Both the position numbers and the translations under genes were made by a program. The notes beneath the pieces were generated by a model that was not told where the DNA came from, made no database searches, and worked only from the letters and a program-made list of their open reading frames with translations. From Paragorgia papillata (lineage: Eukaryota; Cnidaria; Anthozoa; Scleralcyonacea; Coralliidae): a stretch of 64,000 nucleotides of DNA. Shown here in pieces: positions 22,139 through 31,512 of the stretch (the first letter of the stretch is position 1; each line of letters opens with the position of its first letter). The stretch spans positions 3,790,001 to 3,854,000 of the forward strand of contig JAWNZC010000419.1 in assembly GCA_035771165.1 (NCBI GenBank). Direction: 5' to 3'.

Positions 22139-23775
22139 CTTTATTCAAACAACATATAAATACCAGATTTGGTATATAAGATACATACATATAACATATA
22201 AACTAGACTACGTGCTCAACTATAAACTTTCAAAACTTGTTAAAACATTAAAACAGTATTTAGCTACCAAAGTCATAATTGTTTTGTCTTGCACATAGCA
22301 ATGACATGCATGAAAAGGTCTTGATAGCTAAATTTAGAAAATGAGTTATTTATTTTACAGAGACTTTCCATAAAATTAACTCTAAAATCGGCGAACTTTG
22401 TGTTTCTGCATGACATTAAAAGGTGTTGTTCGTTCCCAATCTCATTTAGATCACAATGTTTGCATAATCTTTCACTGTATGAAACATTTCCGTATCGACC
22501 AGTTTCAACAGGTAGTTTATGAGCTGAAATTCTTAATTTTGTAACCGCTTGACGATGTTTGAAGTTGCGAATTGAAGAAAGATATTTTTCAAAGCCAAAA
22601 TTTATTTTCAGTTTTTTAAAGACTCTTAATTTGCCATTATTTCCACCTTGTTGAATCTGCTCTTTCCAGTATTCAGTATAAACCTCATGTAATTTATTCC
22701 TCAAGTAATGGAAAAAATTTCCTTGTTCTTCGGGTGGTATTACAAAATTTTTAAAATTATTAACTTCTATATTACATAGTTGTAGAAAATATTTTGTAAA
22801 TAATATTGGTTGTAAATTAGAGTCCATACAGACTCTCGCTGCTTCACCAGCGAGGGTATCTGTAAAAGTTGAGCTTTTGATGCGAAACCAATATTTTGTT
22901 ATAAGTGTAGCTATTTGTATAATTAGGGGTGCCCTTCCTAGTTCACCATAGACAGCTAAATTTGTAGATTTTGAGTGAACACCCAAGATTCTTTTGCAGA
23001 ATTTTAGATGTAGTCTTTCTATATCATTTGTTAATTTAAAATTTTTAGTTTTAAACATCGCAAAAGAGTTTATTTTACCCAGTAAGTATGGACCCCAAAC
23101 TTCGCAGCAATACAGCAAAACGGGAACTACCATTGAAGAGAAAAGTTTTAAAAGCAATTTTATTGGTACATTCTCCACGTTTGAAAAACTTTTGAATAAA
23201 CAATGATAGGCACGTATTGCTTTACCATAAAGTATTTTTTGTGTTCGTTTAAAATTACCGAAAAGGTGAAAAGTAATACCAAGGTAGCAATATTCATCAA
23301 CTTGCTCTAGAGCAATTTTCCCGAACGACCAAATTGATGGGAAGTGTGCACGTCTTTGGGTTGGTGTTCCAAACAATAAAACTTTTGATTTTTTTAAATT
23401 AATGTTCAACTTCCATTTCTTGGTGTAAAATTCAAGATTTGTGAGACAGTTTTGTAAGCCAGACTTGGACTCGGATAGTAAAACTAAGTCGTCTGCGTAA
23501 AGTAGACAATTTAAATCAGTTTCATCAAGTTTTACTGGGGCACACGAGTTGTTAAATAAATTAGGTATATCATTGATAAACACGTTGAATAAGGTGGGAC
23601 TTAGATTGCATCCTTGTTTTACCCCAATATGGGACTTAAAGAAAGGAGTACTTCCCTTATCCAATTTTACCGAGCAATCAACTGAGGAATACATACTTAG
23701 CATTAGACGTATGAAATTCTTACTACAACCATATTGAATAAGTTTGAAGAAAAGTCCTTCTCTCCATGTAAACTT
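22139..23775 (-). mobile_element. 5'-truncated LINE with intact 3' RT region
   Basis: It extends from inside the RT domain to a 3' end at GAATAAAG. The flanks on both sides belong to the Tigger-like element, whose uninterrupted form is at 54209-54620. A plus-strand sister copy of the last 486 bp lies at 27437-27922 and gives the same 3' end. Confidence 0.8.
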
Positions 23776-23787
23776 GAGGCATGACAA
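22273..23787 (-). CDS. LINE reverse transcriptase, C-terminal 504 residues (5'-truncated)
   Basis: A single open frame from the RT palm to the C-terminus. Visible are WREGLFFKLIQYG, the HIGVKQGCNLSPTLFNVFIN block, the catalytic LLYADDLVLLSES and the thumb region LNINLKKSKVLLFG, then a CX2CX9HX4C motif (CKHCDLNEIGNEQHLLMSC). The endonuclease and first RT blocks are absent, and the first 5 or so residues come from the junction. It encodes no complete enzyme. The frame being free of stops suggests a fairly recent insertion. Confidence 0.85.
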   Translation of the reverse strand: MSCLKFTWREGLFFKLIQYGCSKNFIRLMLSMYSSVDCSVKLDKGSTPFFKSHIGVKQGCNLSPTLFNVFINDIPNLFNNSCAPVKLDETDLNCLLYADDLVLLSESKSGLQNCLTNLEFYTKKWKLNINLKKSKVLLFGTPTQRRAHFPSIWSFGKIALEQVDEYCYLGITFHLFGNFKRTQKILYGKAIRAYHCLFKSFSNVENVPIKLLLKLFSSMVVPVLLYCCEVWGPYLLGKINSFAMFKTKNFKLTNDIERLHLKFCKRILGVHSKSTNLAVYGELGRAPLIIQIATLITKYWFRIKSSTFTDTLAGEAARVCMDSNLQPILFTKYFLQLCNIEVNNFKNFVIPPEEQGNFFHYLRNKLHEVYTEYWKEQIQQGGNNGKLRVFKKLKINFGFEKYLSSIRNFKHRQAVTKLRISAHKLPVETGRYGNVSYSERLCKHCDLNEIGNEQHLLMSCRNTKFADFRVNFMESLCKINNSFSKFSYQDLFMHVIAMCKTKQL

Positions 23788-24176
23788 GTGACATGTGTTA
23801 AATGAAATACATGTACTTATATACTGACAGCAACTAAGTGTTCTATGGTCTCTTATTTAGCTCAAGTTTTACTTTCGGTTCTCTTGGGGTAAAAATTGTG
23901 CCTAAAATAAATTAAGCTGGCCGTTTAATACAGGTAAAAAACAATACGAAATACCAATTGGGACCGCTCGTAGGTGGCCGTGGCCGCTTAGTAGAGGTGG
24001 CCGTTTAATAGTGGGGTAATCTATAGTAAATTACATGGAATATTTTAGGGGTTTTGACAAGTGGCCGGTTAATAGAGCCGGGTGACCGCTTAGACGCTTA
24101 ATAGAGGTTCGACTGTAGTGAAATAAAAGTAAGGCAGTGTAGAAACAACAATCGAAATATAGTAAGGTTAGATAAA

Positions 24177-24315
24177 CTGCCGAAACAGAGAACGTAGGAG
24201 TCTAACGTTTCGAGCGAAGGCCCTTCGTCAGAGAGAAAACGTGGGATACGTTTTCTCTGTCGAAGGGCCTTCGCTCGAAACGTAATAGACTACTATACGT
24301 TCTCTGTTTCGGCAG
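24177..24315. ncRNA. Palindrome with two facing hammerhead-like cores
   Basis: The ends CTGCCGAAACAGAGAACGTA and their complement enclose two inverted copies of CGAAGGGCCTTCGCTCGAAACGT. The minus copy has CTGACGA (24225-24231), stem II GGGC/GCTC and GAAACGTT (24204-24211), all fitting a minimal hammerhead. The plus copy has CTGTCGA, which breaks the CUGANGA rule. Likely a Penelope-type terminal repeat relic. Confidence 0.5.
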
Positions 24316-24321
24316 TATATC

Positions 24322-24380
24322 TCAATTCAATTCAATTCAATTCAATTCAATTCAATTCAATTCAATTCAATTCAATTCAA
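24322..24380. repeat. (TTCAA)n microsatellite
   Basis: About 12 pentanucleotide units next to the hammerhead palindrome. The same arrangement is repeated at 28519-28575. Confidence 0.95.
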
Positions 24381-24891
24381 AACTCATCCTGGCTTACCCC
24401 GCTCTATGTATAAATCGCAATTAAAACTCATCCCGGCTAACCGGGCTAGCTAACTTAACCGCCGAGAGAAAGGAAAAGCGTTACACGTATCACGAAGCCT
24501 TTCACTCTCATTGAGGGGAAGACATTTTGGAAAGGCTTAAGCCCACGCGAAACATTGGACCCTGTCTTACAACTACCGGGCAAAGCCCAACACTGGCTTT
24601 ATCTAACAATTTAGATATTTCTGTCGAGCGAATTTATACATAAATACCATTTCAATATCAACGGAGAATGAGAAGTCGACTTTTTAAACATTAATTTTAA
24701 TCATCGATATATGTCAACATTGCTCATATTGAATATGAAATAACAGCAATAACTGAAAGAAAACGAAAGTACTTGTACACATGTTACCACTGACTAGCTT
24801 ACTTATAAAGAAAACTATAAGCTATATGTTAAGATTAAGTTTATACGTCAATATAAAAGTGTTCTGGAATACATGCAGTTCATTGTCAGTA

Positions 24892-25643
24892 TTTGTAGGC
24901 TGGAAGCGGAACTTAAGTTTGAAATTGTGCTGGTGGGACGTTTTGGCCTTGATTCGGATAAGCAGGAGGCGGCGGATAAGGAGAACTCTGGAATTGTCCT
25001 GGGTTATTTTGAACAGTTTGGGTGTTCTGTAGAGCGACAACTGTTGCGCTAGTTGTTGGTTGAGTGACGACTATACGCCTTCTTGAGCTACGCCGCAACA
25101 GCAACGGGCGATAATGGCGATGGGGATGACGACAGCAACAGGAACGCTTACAACAATAACAACAATAACCCAAGAGGCTAAAGCTTTGGCCACGTCGTCG
25201 TAACAACCAGATTTTGTGCAAACGTTGCTCAAACAGCATTCACCTATTCCACCACAATCGCTATTCAAACTACAAGACCTGCCAACGCAGCCGCCATCAC
25301 GACAGATATTATTTTGCCAGGAATATAGTTGCTTACAGCAGTACTCGTTCAAACCACAATCCAAGTTGGAAGAGCATTCATCACAACTTGATTTTGTACA
25401 AACGTTGTTTGAACAGCATTCACCTGTTCCACCACAATCGCTGTTCGAACTGCAAGACTGGCCAACGCAGCCGCCATAACGACATACACTACTTTGCCAG
25501 GAATACCTTTGCTTACAGCAGTAGTAGTTATAATTACAACCATAGTTGGAATAACACGCGTCTGCTTCTACTTGGAGTTTCTTTTCGCTCAACAATAAAG
25601 CAACAGACAGGAGAACAGCAAGGCATATGTTGAACGTAAACAT
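24892..25643 (-). pseudogene. Cys-rich membrane protein, gene C (two modules, tail frameshifted)
   Basis: The first 190 codons (25643 to 25071) give a signal peptide, two complete 12-Cys modules (ACYSNYGC to TKSSC, ECSSNLDC to TKSGC), the membrane helix and a CCC cluster, then end at AQEGV. Compared with gene E a 2-bp TA insertion at about 25072 shifts the frame, and about 20 bp of the juxtamembrane stretch is deleted. The Pro-rich tail is still readable in another frame (SSPYPPPPAYPNQ) but has a second stop (FQT then TAA). It may still make a tail-less membrane protein, so pseudogene status is likely rather than certain. Confidence 0.75.
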
Positions 25644-26009
25644 TGTTGACTATAGTAACACTGGACCAATGAGGGTGGGCCCTTACTGGACCTCTGAGGA
25701 TAACAGTTTAGATATAACTGATAGAGTTATCCAGTATAAATAAGGTTAGTTTAGTTTAGTTTAGTTTAGTACTTCCCTGTATGCGACAACACCGCGCTAT
25801 GACTCGTGATGTGATAAAACACTGTATTTATCAGGCCCTTTGGGGAGGCGGGATGAAAGAAGGGCCTGCCGGCGTCCATTGTGTTTTTTTCCAAACGCCC
25901 ACTTACAAACAAAACCGCGCAACCAATCAAAATAGACTATATGTGCATTTAAATAATATGGGCCGGCGTAAAACTGACTTTAAAACTGACTTGTTTAACT
26001 GAATAAAAT
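25644..26009. other. 5' flank of gene C, with (TTTAG)n and repeats
   Basis: It contains a 90-bp insertion relative to the other family promoters (GGACCAATGAGGGTGGGCCC to a (TTTAG)5 run at about 25745-25770), then the conserved promoter-like block at 25775-25830. From 25835 on it is unique sequence with no coding signal. Confidence 0.5.
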
Positions 26010-26751
26010 CTCGCTGATAAATTAAGCTGGCCGTTTAATACAGGTAAAAAACAATACGAAATACCAATTGGGGCCGCTCGTAGGTGGCCGTGGCCGCTTA
26101 GTATAGAGGTGGCCGTTTAATAGAGGGGTAATCTGTAGTAAATTACAGGTTAATGATTAAAGCTGTTCTTTATTGAACGCAGCAATGTCAAGCAAATAAA
26201 CACACACACAGCAGTTTTGTGGGAGAAGGGGTTTGGGGGGAAGCACTTCTATAGTGTAAAATTATGGTCAAGCATCATCCCACAGACTCATTCTTACATG
26301 GCCTTAGATTGTTGTCCAGGGGTTATAATCCCCATTAGGACTCTGCTAATGCGCACACGCGCATATACTGCCAAATAGGTAGCTAGCCTCTAAGACATCA
26401 ACCTGACCAACCGTACACACAGTTGGACAGTCCTTACGATGCGACTGATCTATAATTACAATAAATAGCCTGAGTCTTTGGGCTTGAACGTGACAATCAG
26501 GAGCGCTTCATCCCCAAACCCAAACTTGTATTTCTTTTCAAAACAACACAAATATATCAGGATTACATTGATTAATTGAACTAACATTAACAAGCCAGTT
26601 CGTTGACATAAGATCGTCTCTGGATTTCCAAATTATCCAATGTCTATGAGCGATGTCAAACCCAACATAACAAGAAACTAAGTATAAACTAGTAGCCACT
26701 CGAAATATGAGCGGATGTTCGCACGTATATGTCATCATTTAATATCTAATG

Positions 26752-26754
<3 letters not shown>

Positions 26755-26786
<32 letters not shown>
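26755..26786. repeat. (TA)n tract at the retrozyme insertion site
   Basis: About 15 TA units that directly abut the first retrozyme unit. The right end of the retrozyme also meets TATATATA, so the element appears to sit within a TA microsatellite. Confidence 0.9.
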
Positions 26787-26787
<1 letters not shown>

Positions 26788-26930
26788 GCTCACTACCCTT
26801 GTGGAAGTTTGAGCACTCTGGGCCCATGCGCACTTCACGCTATCTGAATGTACTTCACCGATGCTGTCCCACATGCGGTTGTCACCGATGATCGCATGTG
26901 TATAAGTAGTTGATGAAATTCATTCAGATT

Positions 26931-26988
26931 GTTCCAAGCTACACTGATGAGCTGTAGTACAGCGAAACACCGTGTCTGTAGATTGAAC
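26931..26988 (+). ncRNA. Type I hammerhead ribozyme 1
   Basis: Core CTGATGA at 26944-26950; perfect 5-bp stem II GCTGT/ACAGC with AGT loop; GAAA at 26964-26967; 3-bp stem III (ACA/TGT, CCG loop) ending in the canonical GUC site, cleaved after 26976. Stem I pairs CTACA (26939-26943) with TGTAG (26977-26981), then an internal loop, then GTTC (26931-26934) with GAAC (26985-26988). All invariant core residues are present and every stem pairs. Confidence 0.92.
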
Positions 26989-27207
26989 TATGTACGCTCC
27001 TTCACTTCGGTGTTGTTGAGCACTCTGTGAAGTTGCCGTGGGTACCTATTAGCGATAATGCAACGCTCACTACCCTTGTGGAAGTTTGAGCACTCTGGGC
27101 CCATGCGCACTTCACGCTATCTGAATGTACTTCACCGATGCTGTCCCACATGCGGTTGTCACCGATGATCGCATGTGTATAAGTAGTTGATGAAATTCAT
27201 TCAGATT

Positions 27208-27265
27208 GTTCCAAGCTACACTGATGAGCTGTAGTACAGCGAAACACCGTGTCTGTAGATTGAAC
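27208..27265 (+). ncRNA. Type I hammerhead ribozyme 2
   Basis: Identical in sequence to ribozyme 1 and exactly 277 bp downstream: CTGATGA at 27221-27227, stem II 27228-27240, GAAA 27241-27244, cleavage after 27253, outer stem I GTTC 27208-27211 with GAAC 27262-27265. Confidence 0.92.
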
Positions 27266-27436
27266 TATATATACATAATCTATATGTATGCTTATTTGAA
27301 GCCATATACGCCGCGGCCTGTGAAAGCATGTATTAAAGTGCTATTCTGAAGCGGTGGGTGGGCGGGAAATATTTTCTTTTAGAGCTTTACGCGTTTTGAT
27401 TGTGCGTTCTATATCTTTGTATAGAGCTCATGTAAA

Positions 27437-27922
27437 AGAGTCTTTAAAAAACTGAAAATAAATTTTGGCTTTGAAAAATATCTTTCTTCAATTCGCAACT
27501 TCAAACATCGTCAAGCGGTTACAAAATTAAGAATTTCAGCTCATAAACTACCTGTTGAAACTGGTCGATACGGAAATGTTTCATACAGTGAAAGATTATG
27601 CAAACATTGTGATCTAAATGAGATTGGGAACGAACAACACCTTTTAATGTCGTGCAGAAACACAAAGTTCGCCGATCTTAGAGTTAATTTTATGGAAAGT
27701 CTCTGTAAAATAAATAACTCATTTTCTAAATTTAGCTATCAAGACCTTTTCATGTATGTCATTGCTATGTGCAAGACAAAACAATTATGACTTTGGTAGC
27801 TAAATACTGTTTTAATGTTTTAACAAGTTTTGAAAGTTTATAGTTGAGCACGTAGTCTAGTTTATATGTTATATGTATGTATCTTATATACCAAATCTGG
27901 TATTTATGTTGTTTGAATAAAG
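27437..27922 (+). pseudogene. 5'-truncated LINE 3' end (sister of the 22.1-kb copy)
   Basis: A plus-strand copy of the last 486 bp of the LINE at 22139-23775. The C-terminal frame runs through the CX2CX9HX4C motif region (CKHCDLNEIGNEQHLLMSC) to KTKQL and a stop at 27788-27790, then the 3' UTR to GAATAAAG. It differs from its sister by a few substitutions (for example ADLRVNF against ADFRVNF). Confidence 0.85.
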
Positions 27923-28370
27923 TTTGTACCAAGTGAAAGGGTTTAGCGCGCGTTTTGCTTATATGTGACTCTTTTGAAATGTTATTGGTTACTTTTTTGC
28001 GCCGGAAAAATTAGAGTTTTAATTCGCTAGAAAGTACTAGTCATTTGTTATTCACGTGCACTGGCAAGCTGGATGAGCAAAAGCAAATGGACTTTAGAGC
28101 CGATCTGGCGTATATCTGACATGTTGATAGCTTAAACCACCTGAAAAACATCTGTTTTGCCAAAACCCAAGACACGCCTTGATAAGAACGTTTCCTCATT
28201 AACTTTATTTTATTAATGGCTTAATAAAATAGCTGAATATTTTAGGGGTTTTGACAAGTGGCCGCTTAATAGAGGGCCGCTTAATAGAGGTTCGACTGTA
28301 GTGAAATAAAAGTAGGGTGCTGCGTAGGCAGTGTAGAAACAACAATCGAAATATAGTAAGGTTAGATAAA

Positions 28371-28513
28371 CTGCCGAAACAGAGAACGTAGGTGTCTAAC
28401 GTTTCGAGCGAAGGCCCTTCATCAGAGAGAAAACGTGGGATACGTTTTCACTATGACGAAGGGCCTTCGCTCGAAACGTAATAGATTACTATATACGTTC
28501 CCTGTTTCGGCAG
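28371..28513. ncRNA. Palindrome with hammerhead-like core (second copy)
   Basis: Same structure as 24177-24315. Here the minus copy has the canonical CTGATGA (28419-28425), stem II GGGC/GCTC and GAAACGTT (28398-28405), with 3 bp of stem I (TCT/AGA). The plus-strand arm reads TATGACGA and is degenerate. Likely Penelope-type. Confidence 0.55.
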
Positions 28514-28518
28514 TATAT

Positions 28519-28575
28519 TTCAATTCAATTCAATTCAATTCAATTCAATTCAATTCAATTCAATTCAATTCAATT
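28519..28575. repeat. (TTCAA)n microsatellite
   Basis: About 11 units, positioned relative to the palindrome exactly as at 24322, so both belong to one duplicated unit. Confidence 0.95.
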
Positions 28576-29112
28576 AAAAACTCATCCCGGCTTACCCCGC
28601 TCTATGTATAAATCGCAATTAAAACTCATCCCGGCTAACCGGGCTAGCTAAGAAACAATTTAGCTGAGAGAAAGGAAAAGCATTACACGTAGCACGAAGG
28701 CTTTCACTCTCATTGTTTATCTGGCCAAACGGCTTTGCTCGTGAGTGGAAGACATTTTGGAAAGGCTTAAGCCCACGCGAAACATTGGACCCTGTCTTAC
28801 AACTACCGGTCAAAGCCCGCGACACTGGCTTCATCTAACAATTTAGATATTTCTGTCGAGCGAATTTATACATAAATACCATTTCAATATCAACGGAGAA
28901 TGAGAAGTTAACTTTTTAAACATTAATTTTAATCATCGATATATGTCAACATTGCTCATATTGAATATGAAATAACAGCAATAACTGAAAGGAAAAAAAA
29001 GTACTTGTACACATGTTACCAACTAGCTTACTTAGAAAGAAAACTATAAGCTATATGTTAAGATTGAGTTTATACGTCAATATAAAATTAAGTGTTCTGG
29101 AACACATGCAGT

Positions 29113-29724
29113 TCATCGGCAGTATTCGTAGGCTGGAGGCGGAACTTGAGTTTGAAATTGTGCTGGTGGGACGTTTTGGCCTTGATTCGGAAAAGGAGGA
29201 GGCGGCGGATAAGGAGAACTCTGGAATTGTCCTGGGTTATTTTGAACAGTTTGGGTGTTCTGTAGAGCGATAGCTGTTGCGTCAGTTGTTGGTTGAGTCA
29301 CGACTACTCCTCCTTGAGCTCGTCCACACGGTGCTGACACCACGCCGCGACAGCGACGGGCGATAATGGCAATGAGGATGACGACAGCAACAAGAACGCT
29401 TACACTAATAACACCATTAACCAAGGCGGGTGAAGCTTTGGCCACGTCGTCCAAACAACCAGATTTTGTGCAAACCTTGTTCAAACAGCATTCACCTGGT
29501 CTACTACAACCGCCGTTCGAGGAACAAGACCCGCTAACCACTGGCCTAAAGCAGCTGCCATATTTACAGACGCCACGTTTCTTGGCATATACCTTACAGC
29601 AGTAGATTTTGGAAACACAACGCGAGCTGGAATAACACGAACCAGCTTCTACTTGTTTTTTCTTTTCGCTCAACAAGAGAGCAACGGACAGGAGAACAGC
29701 AAGGCATATGTTGAACGTAAACAT
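29113..29724 (-). CDS. Cys-rich type I membrane protein, gene D (one divergent module)
   Basis: 203 residues: signal peptide, one 12-Cys module with altered loops (ACYSS replaced by SCYSSSRC; the halves are separated by FRPVVSG), membrane helix, a weakened Cys cluster (ARRCRGV) and a tail with PPPFPNQ in place of PPAYPNQ, then the terminal PPPAYEY. The normal TGA after the final Tyr is TGC, so the frame runs two codons further (CR) to the next TGA. It is the most divergent intact member and may be under relaxed constraint or have a changed ligand. Confidence 0.8.
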   Translation of the reverse strand: MFTFNICLAVLLSVALLLSEKKKQVEAGSCYSSSRCVSKIYCCKVYAKKRGVCKYGSCFRPVVSGSCSSNGGCSRPGECCLNKVCTKSGCLDDVAKASPALVNGVISVSVLVAVVILIAIIARRCRGVVSAPCGRAQGGVVVTQPTTDATAIALQNTQTVQNNPGQFQSSPYPPPPPFPNQGQNVPPAQFQTQVPPPAYEYCR

Positions 29725-31004
29725 TGTTGACTAAGCTTCCCTCTAGTAGTCTGTACACGACAACACCACGCTATGACTCGTGAGTCGTGATGCGATATAG
29801 CCTGCGTAGCTGGCGGTATTAGGGAGTTCGGGCGCGGGCGGTAGGCGGGCAACGCGAAATACCGCCTGCCCGAAAACCATATGTTTTTGAGTGGTCTCCG
29901 TCCGCTGGGTGACGGAGCATTCTGATTGGTCAGAATATTGATTTTTGATTTCAGGAGTTATCATATTACAGACATGAGCGGACAAATATTAAGCGAATGT
30001 ATTGAGAAAGTATTGATCGTCACGTCGTTTTGAAGACTAGAGTGAACAACGAATTGCAATTGGATATATATTGCCATGGCTAGAAATCCAGGACACTCAG
30101 CGGCAGTGGCCTGTGGGCTCATATTTAGATGGTAATATTAATTTGAAAATTCTGATGGCTAAATATCGATCATTTCGGCTATAAACAGAAGTCTATAGCA
30201 ATAAATTAAAGTAGAGTTATTCGCTAAAATGTCTTATTGACCCATTTCTTACCCAAATATCAAATTACAAAAGGTTTAATCGTCTAGACAGGCCTGTACA
30301 CTCATACTCACAAAAATTGCCGCATAAATTTCGGTTATTATTTCTGAATCCACAGTCACATTTAATAATAATAACAGCGCTTAAGACCCTGGCAACCTAG
30401 CAACAGCTCCATAAGAAATGGCGGACAAGAACCTGAAATTATCGAGGAATGCATTGCTTCTTCACGCCGAGTTCAGTATTTATCTCGGTGCTTGATGGTT
30501 TAAATTACAACGACTCGGCTGCAATAAATCGTACATTTTAAGGTCTTTGGGAACCTATTAAACAACGAAAAAGTGGAACGAACAACTCCGCAAAACAAAG
30601 TAACGTTCATCCCGAGCCAATTCAGACGTTCGCATCGTGGACAAACAACACAGAAGCAGCCAAAATTGGAGCTCCAAAATAAGTGATATAGCAGATTAAT
30701 AGACTTTAAACAGCGAATAAGAGGTATGTTTGTGAGGGGCTCGGGAACCTATTTAGGACGCTCCAAACTTAATAGAAATTGTAGTGCTGAACGATTGTTC
30801 AATTTGATGAAGTTTTGGACGTTCGCATGTCGGAATTTACAATAGTAAATAACCGAAAATGATTGTTCTTTATATTTCCTTAAGAAATCTATTGAAGGAC
30901 GCCATATTGAATTAATTAAAAAGGGATTCAGTGCGCATGCTTTGCCGCCATGTTGTCCTAGATTTCTGGCCATGGCTTTGTAGAGATGTAATAAAGTATG
31001 ATAT
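29725..31004. other. 5' flank of gene D and unassigned DNA
   Basis: 29725-29800 is the family promoter-like block. 29805-29890 is a GC-rich repeat with GCCTGCGTAGCTGGCGGT and an inverted GCGGGCGGTAGGCGGGC / CCGCCTGCCCG pair. From 29890 to about 31004 I see no coding frame, family repeat or RNA gene; it may include upstream parts of the LTR element. Confidence 0.4.
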
Positions 31005-31440
31005 TGTAACGCGTATTGTTTGTAATCGTACGCACTGTCGTAAGACTGACGACGACAGATTCGTTAGACGGTTGTTGGAGAGTTTGACCGAGTTGCAAGT
31101 TGTTAAGCTAGCTTAGTCCTGTTATGAACGAATAATAAAGTCTTTATTAAGTGTTCGTCGTTGTCTGGTTTATTGTTTTTCCTCGGACGCTACATTGGTG
31201 GCAGTGGTGGTCAAACAAAAAAGTTTGAACAGAACCTATTCGGAAATATTTAACGGAAAGTGTTTACGACAAACCTGTGACTGTACTCCATCGTTGCAAG
31301 TACCGTCAGCATTGGAATTTAAAGAAGAAGACAGAAAATAGTAAGGCATCGTGGATATGGGAGCAGCAGCATCCGTACGGCTTCCCAACATTTATTCTCA
31401 AGAAGATGACTTGTTATGACTGAGTTATGGTTAAAACGAT
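31005..31440 (+). mobile_element. LTR retrotransposon 5' end: LTR, primer-binding region, start of gag
   Basis: A candidate LTR (about 31005-31194) begins TGTAACG and ends CGCTACA, with AATAAAG before a T-rich end. It is followed at 31195 by TTGGTGGCAGTGGTGG, a primer-binding-type sequence seen after LTRs of Gypsy-like elements. At 31357 a gag-like frame starts MGAAASVRLPNIYS (a possible N-myristoylation signal) and ends after 20 residues; WLKRFEIYA is readable just beyond. The element is cut at about 31450 by minisatellite DNA. The LTR left border is uncertain. Confidence 0.55.
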
Positions 31441-31512
31441 TTGAAATATACGCCAGCATCAATTGATTCAATTGCATTCAATTGCTTGATGCGCGATTCA
31501 ATTGCTTGATGC

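Larger units (their letters stand above)
21704..24114. mobile_element. Pogo/Tigger-like element carrying a nested LINE
   Basis: The right end GCTTAATAGAGGTTCGACTG followed by TA matches the terminus of the complete copy at 54209-54620. Left-end sequence (GGCCACCTTCGGGGAATGGC) is present without the outermost 23 bp. The interior is split by the LINE at 22139-23775. The stretch 21788-22093 has a minus ORF (VLRLRNFAQYHGYEELALSI) that could be a transposase C-terminal remnant; that is speculative. Confidence 0.7.
26787..27268 (+). mobile_element. Retrozyme: tandem 277-bp units with hammerhead ribozymes
   Basis: 26787-26991 and 27064-27268 are 205-bp direct repeats with no difference that I can see, at a period of 277 bp. 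They are joined by a 72-bp segment found once. Each repeat contains a complete type I hammerhead. Cleavage sites fall after 26976 and 27253, so the transcript would release one 277-nt monomer able to circularise. Tandem copies of a few hundred bp, each with a type I hammerhead and no ORF, are the defining layout of metazoan retrozymes. They move using enzymes supplied by other retroelements. Confidence 0.85.
26010..28298. mobile_element. Tigger-like MITE split by a 2.1-kb composite insertion
   Basis: 26010-26147 matches the right-central part of the complete copy at 54209-54620, and 28232-28298 carries its end (TTTAGGGGTTTTGACAAGTG to GGTTCGACTG, then TA). The DNA between includes the retrozyme and a LINE fragment. 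Contents of 26148-26754 and 27923-28231 are not recognised. Confidence 0.65.

Noticed and set aside
24322..24380. (TTCAA)n and (TTTAG)n as interstitial telomere repeats
   Set aside because: Neither matches the usual metazoan TTAGGG; they are short local microsatellites.
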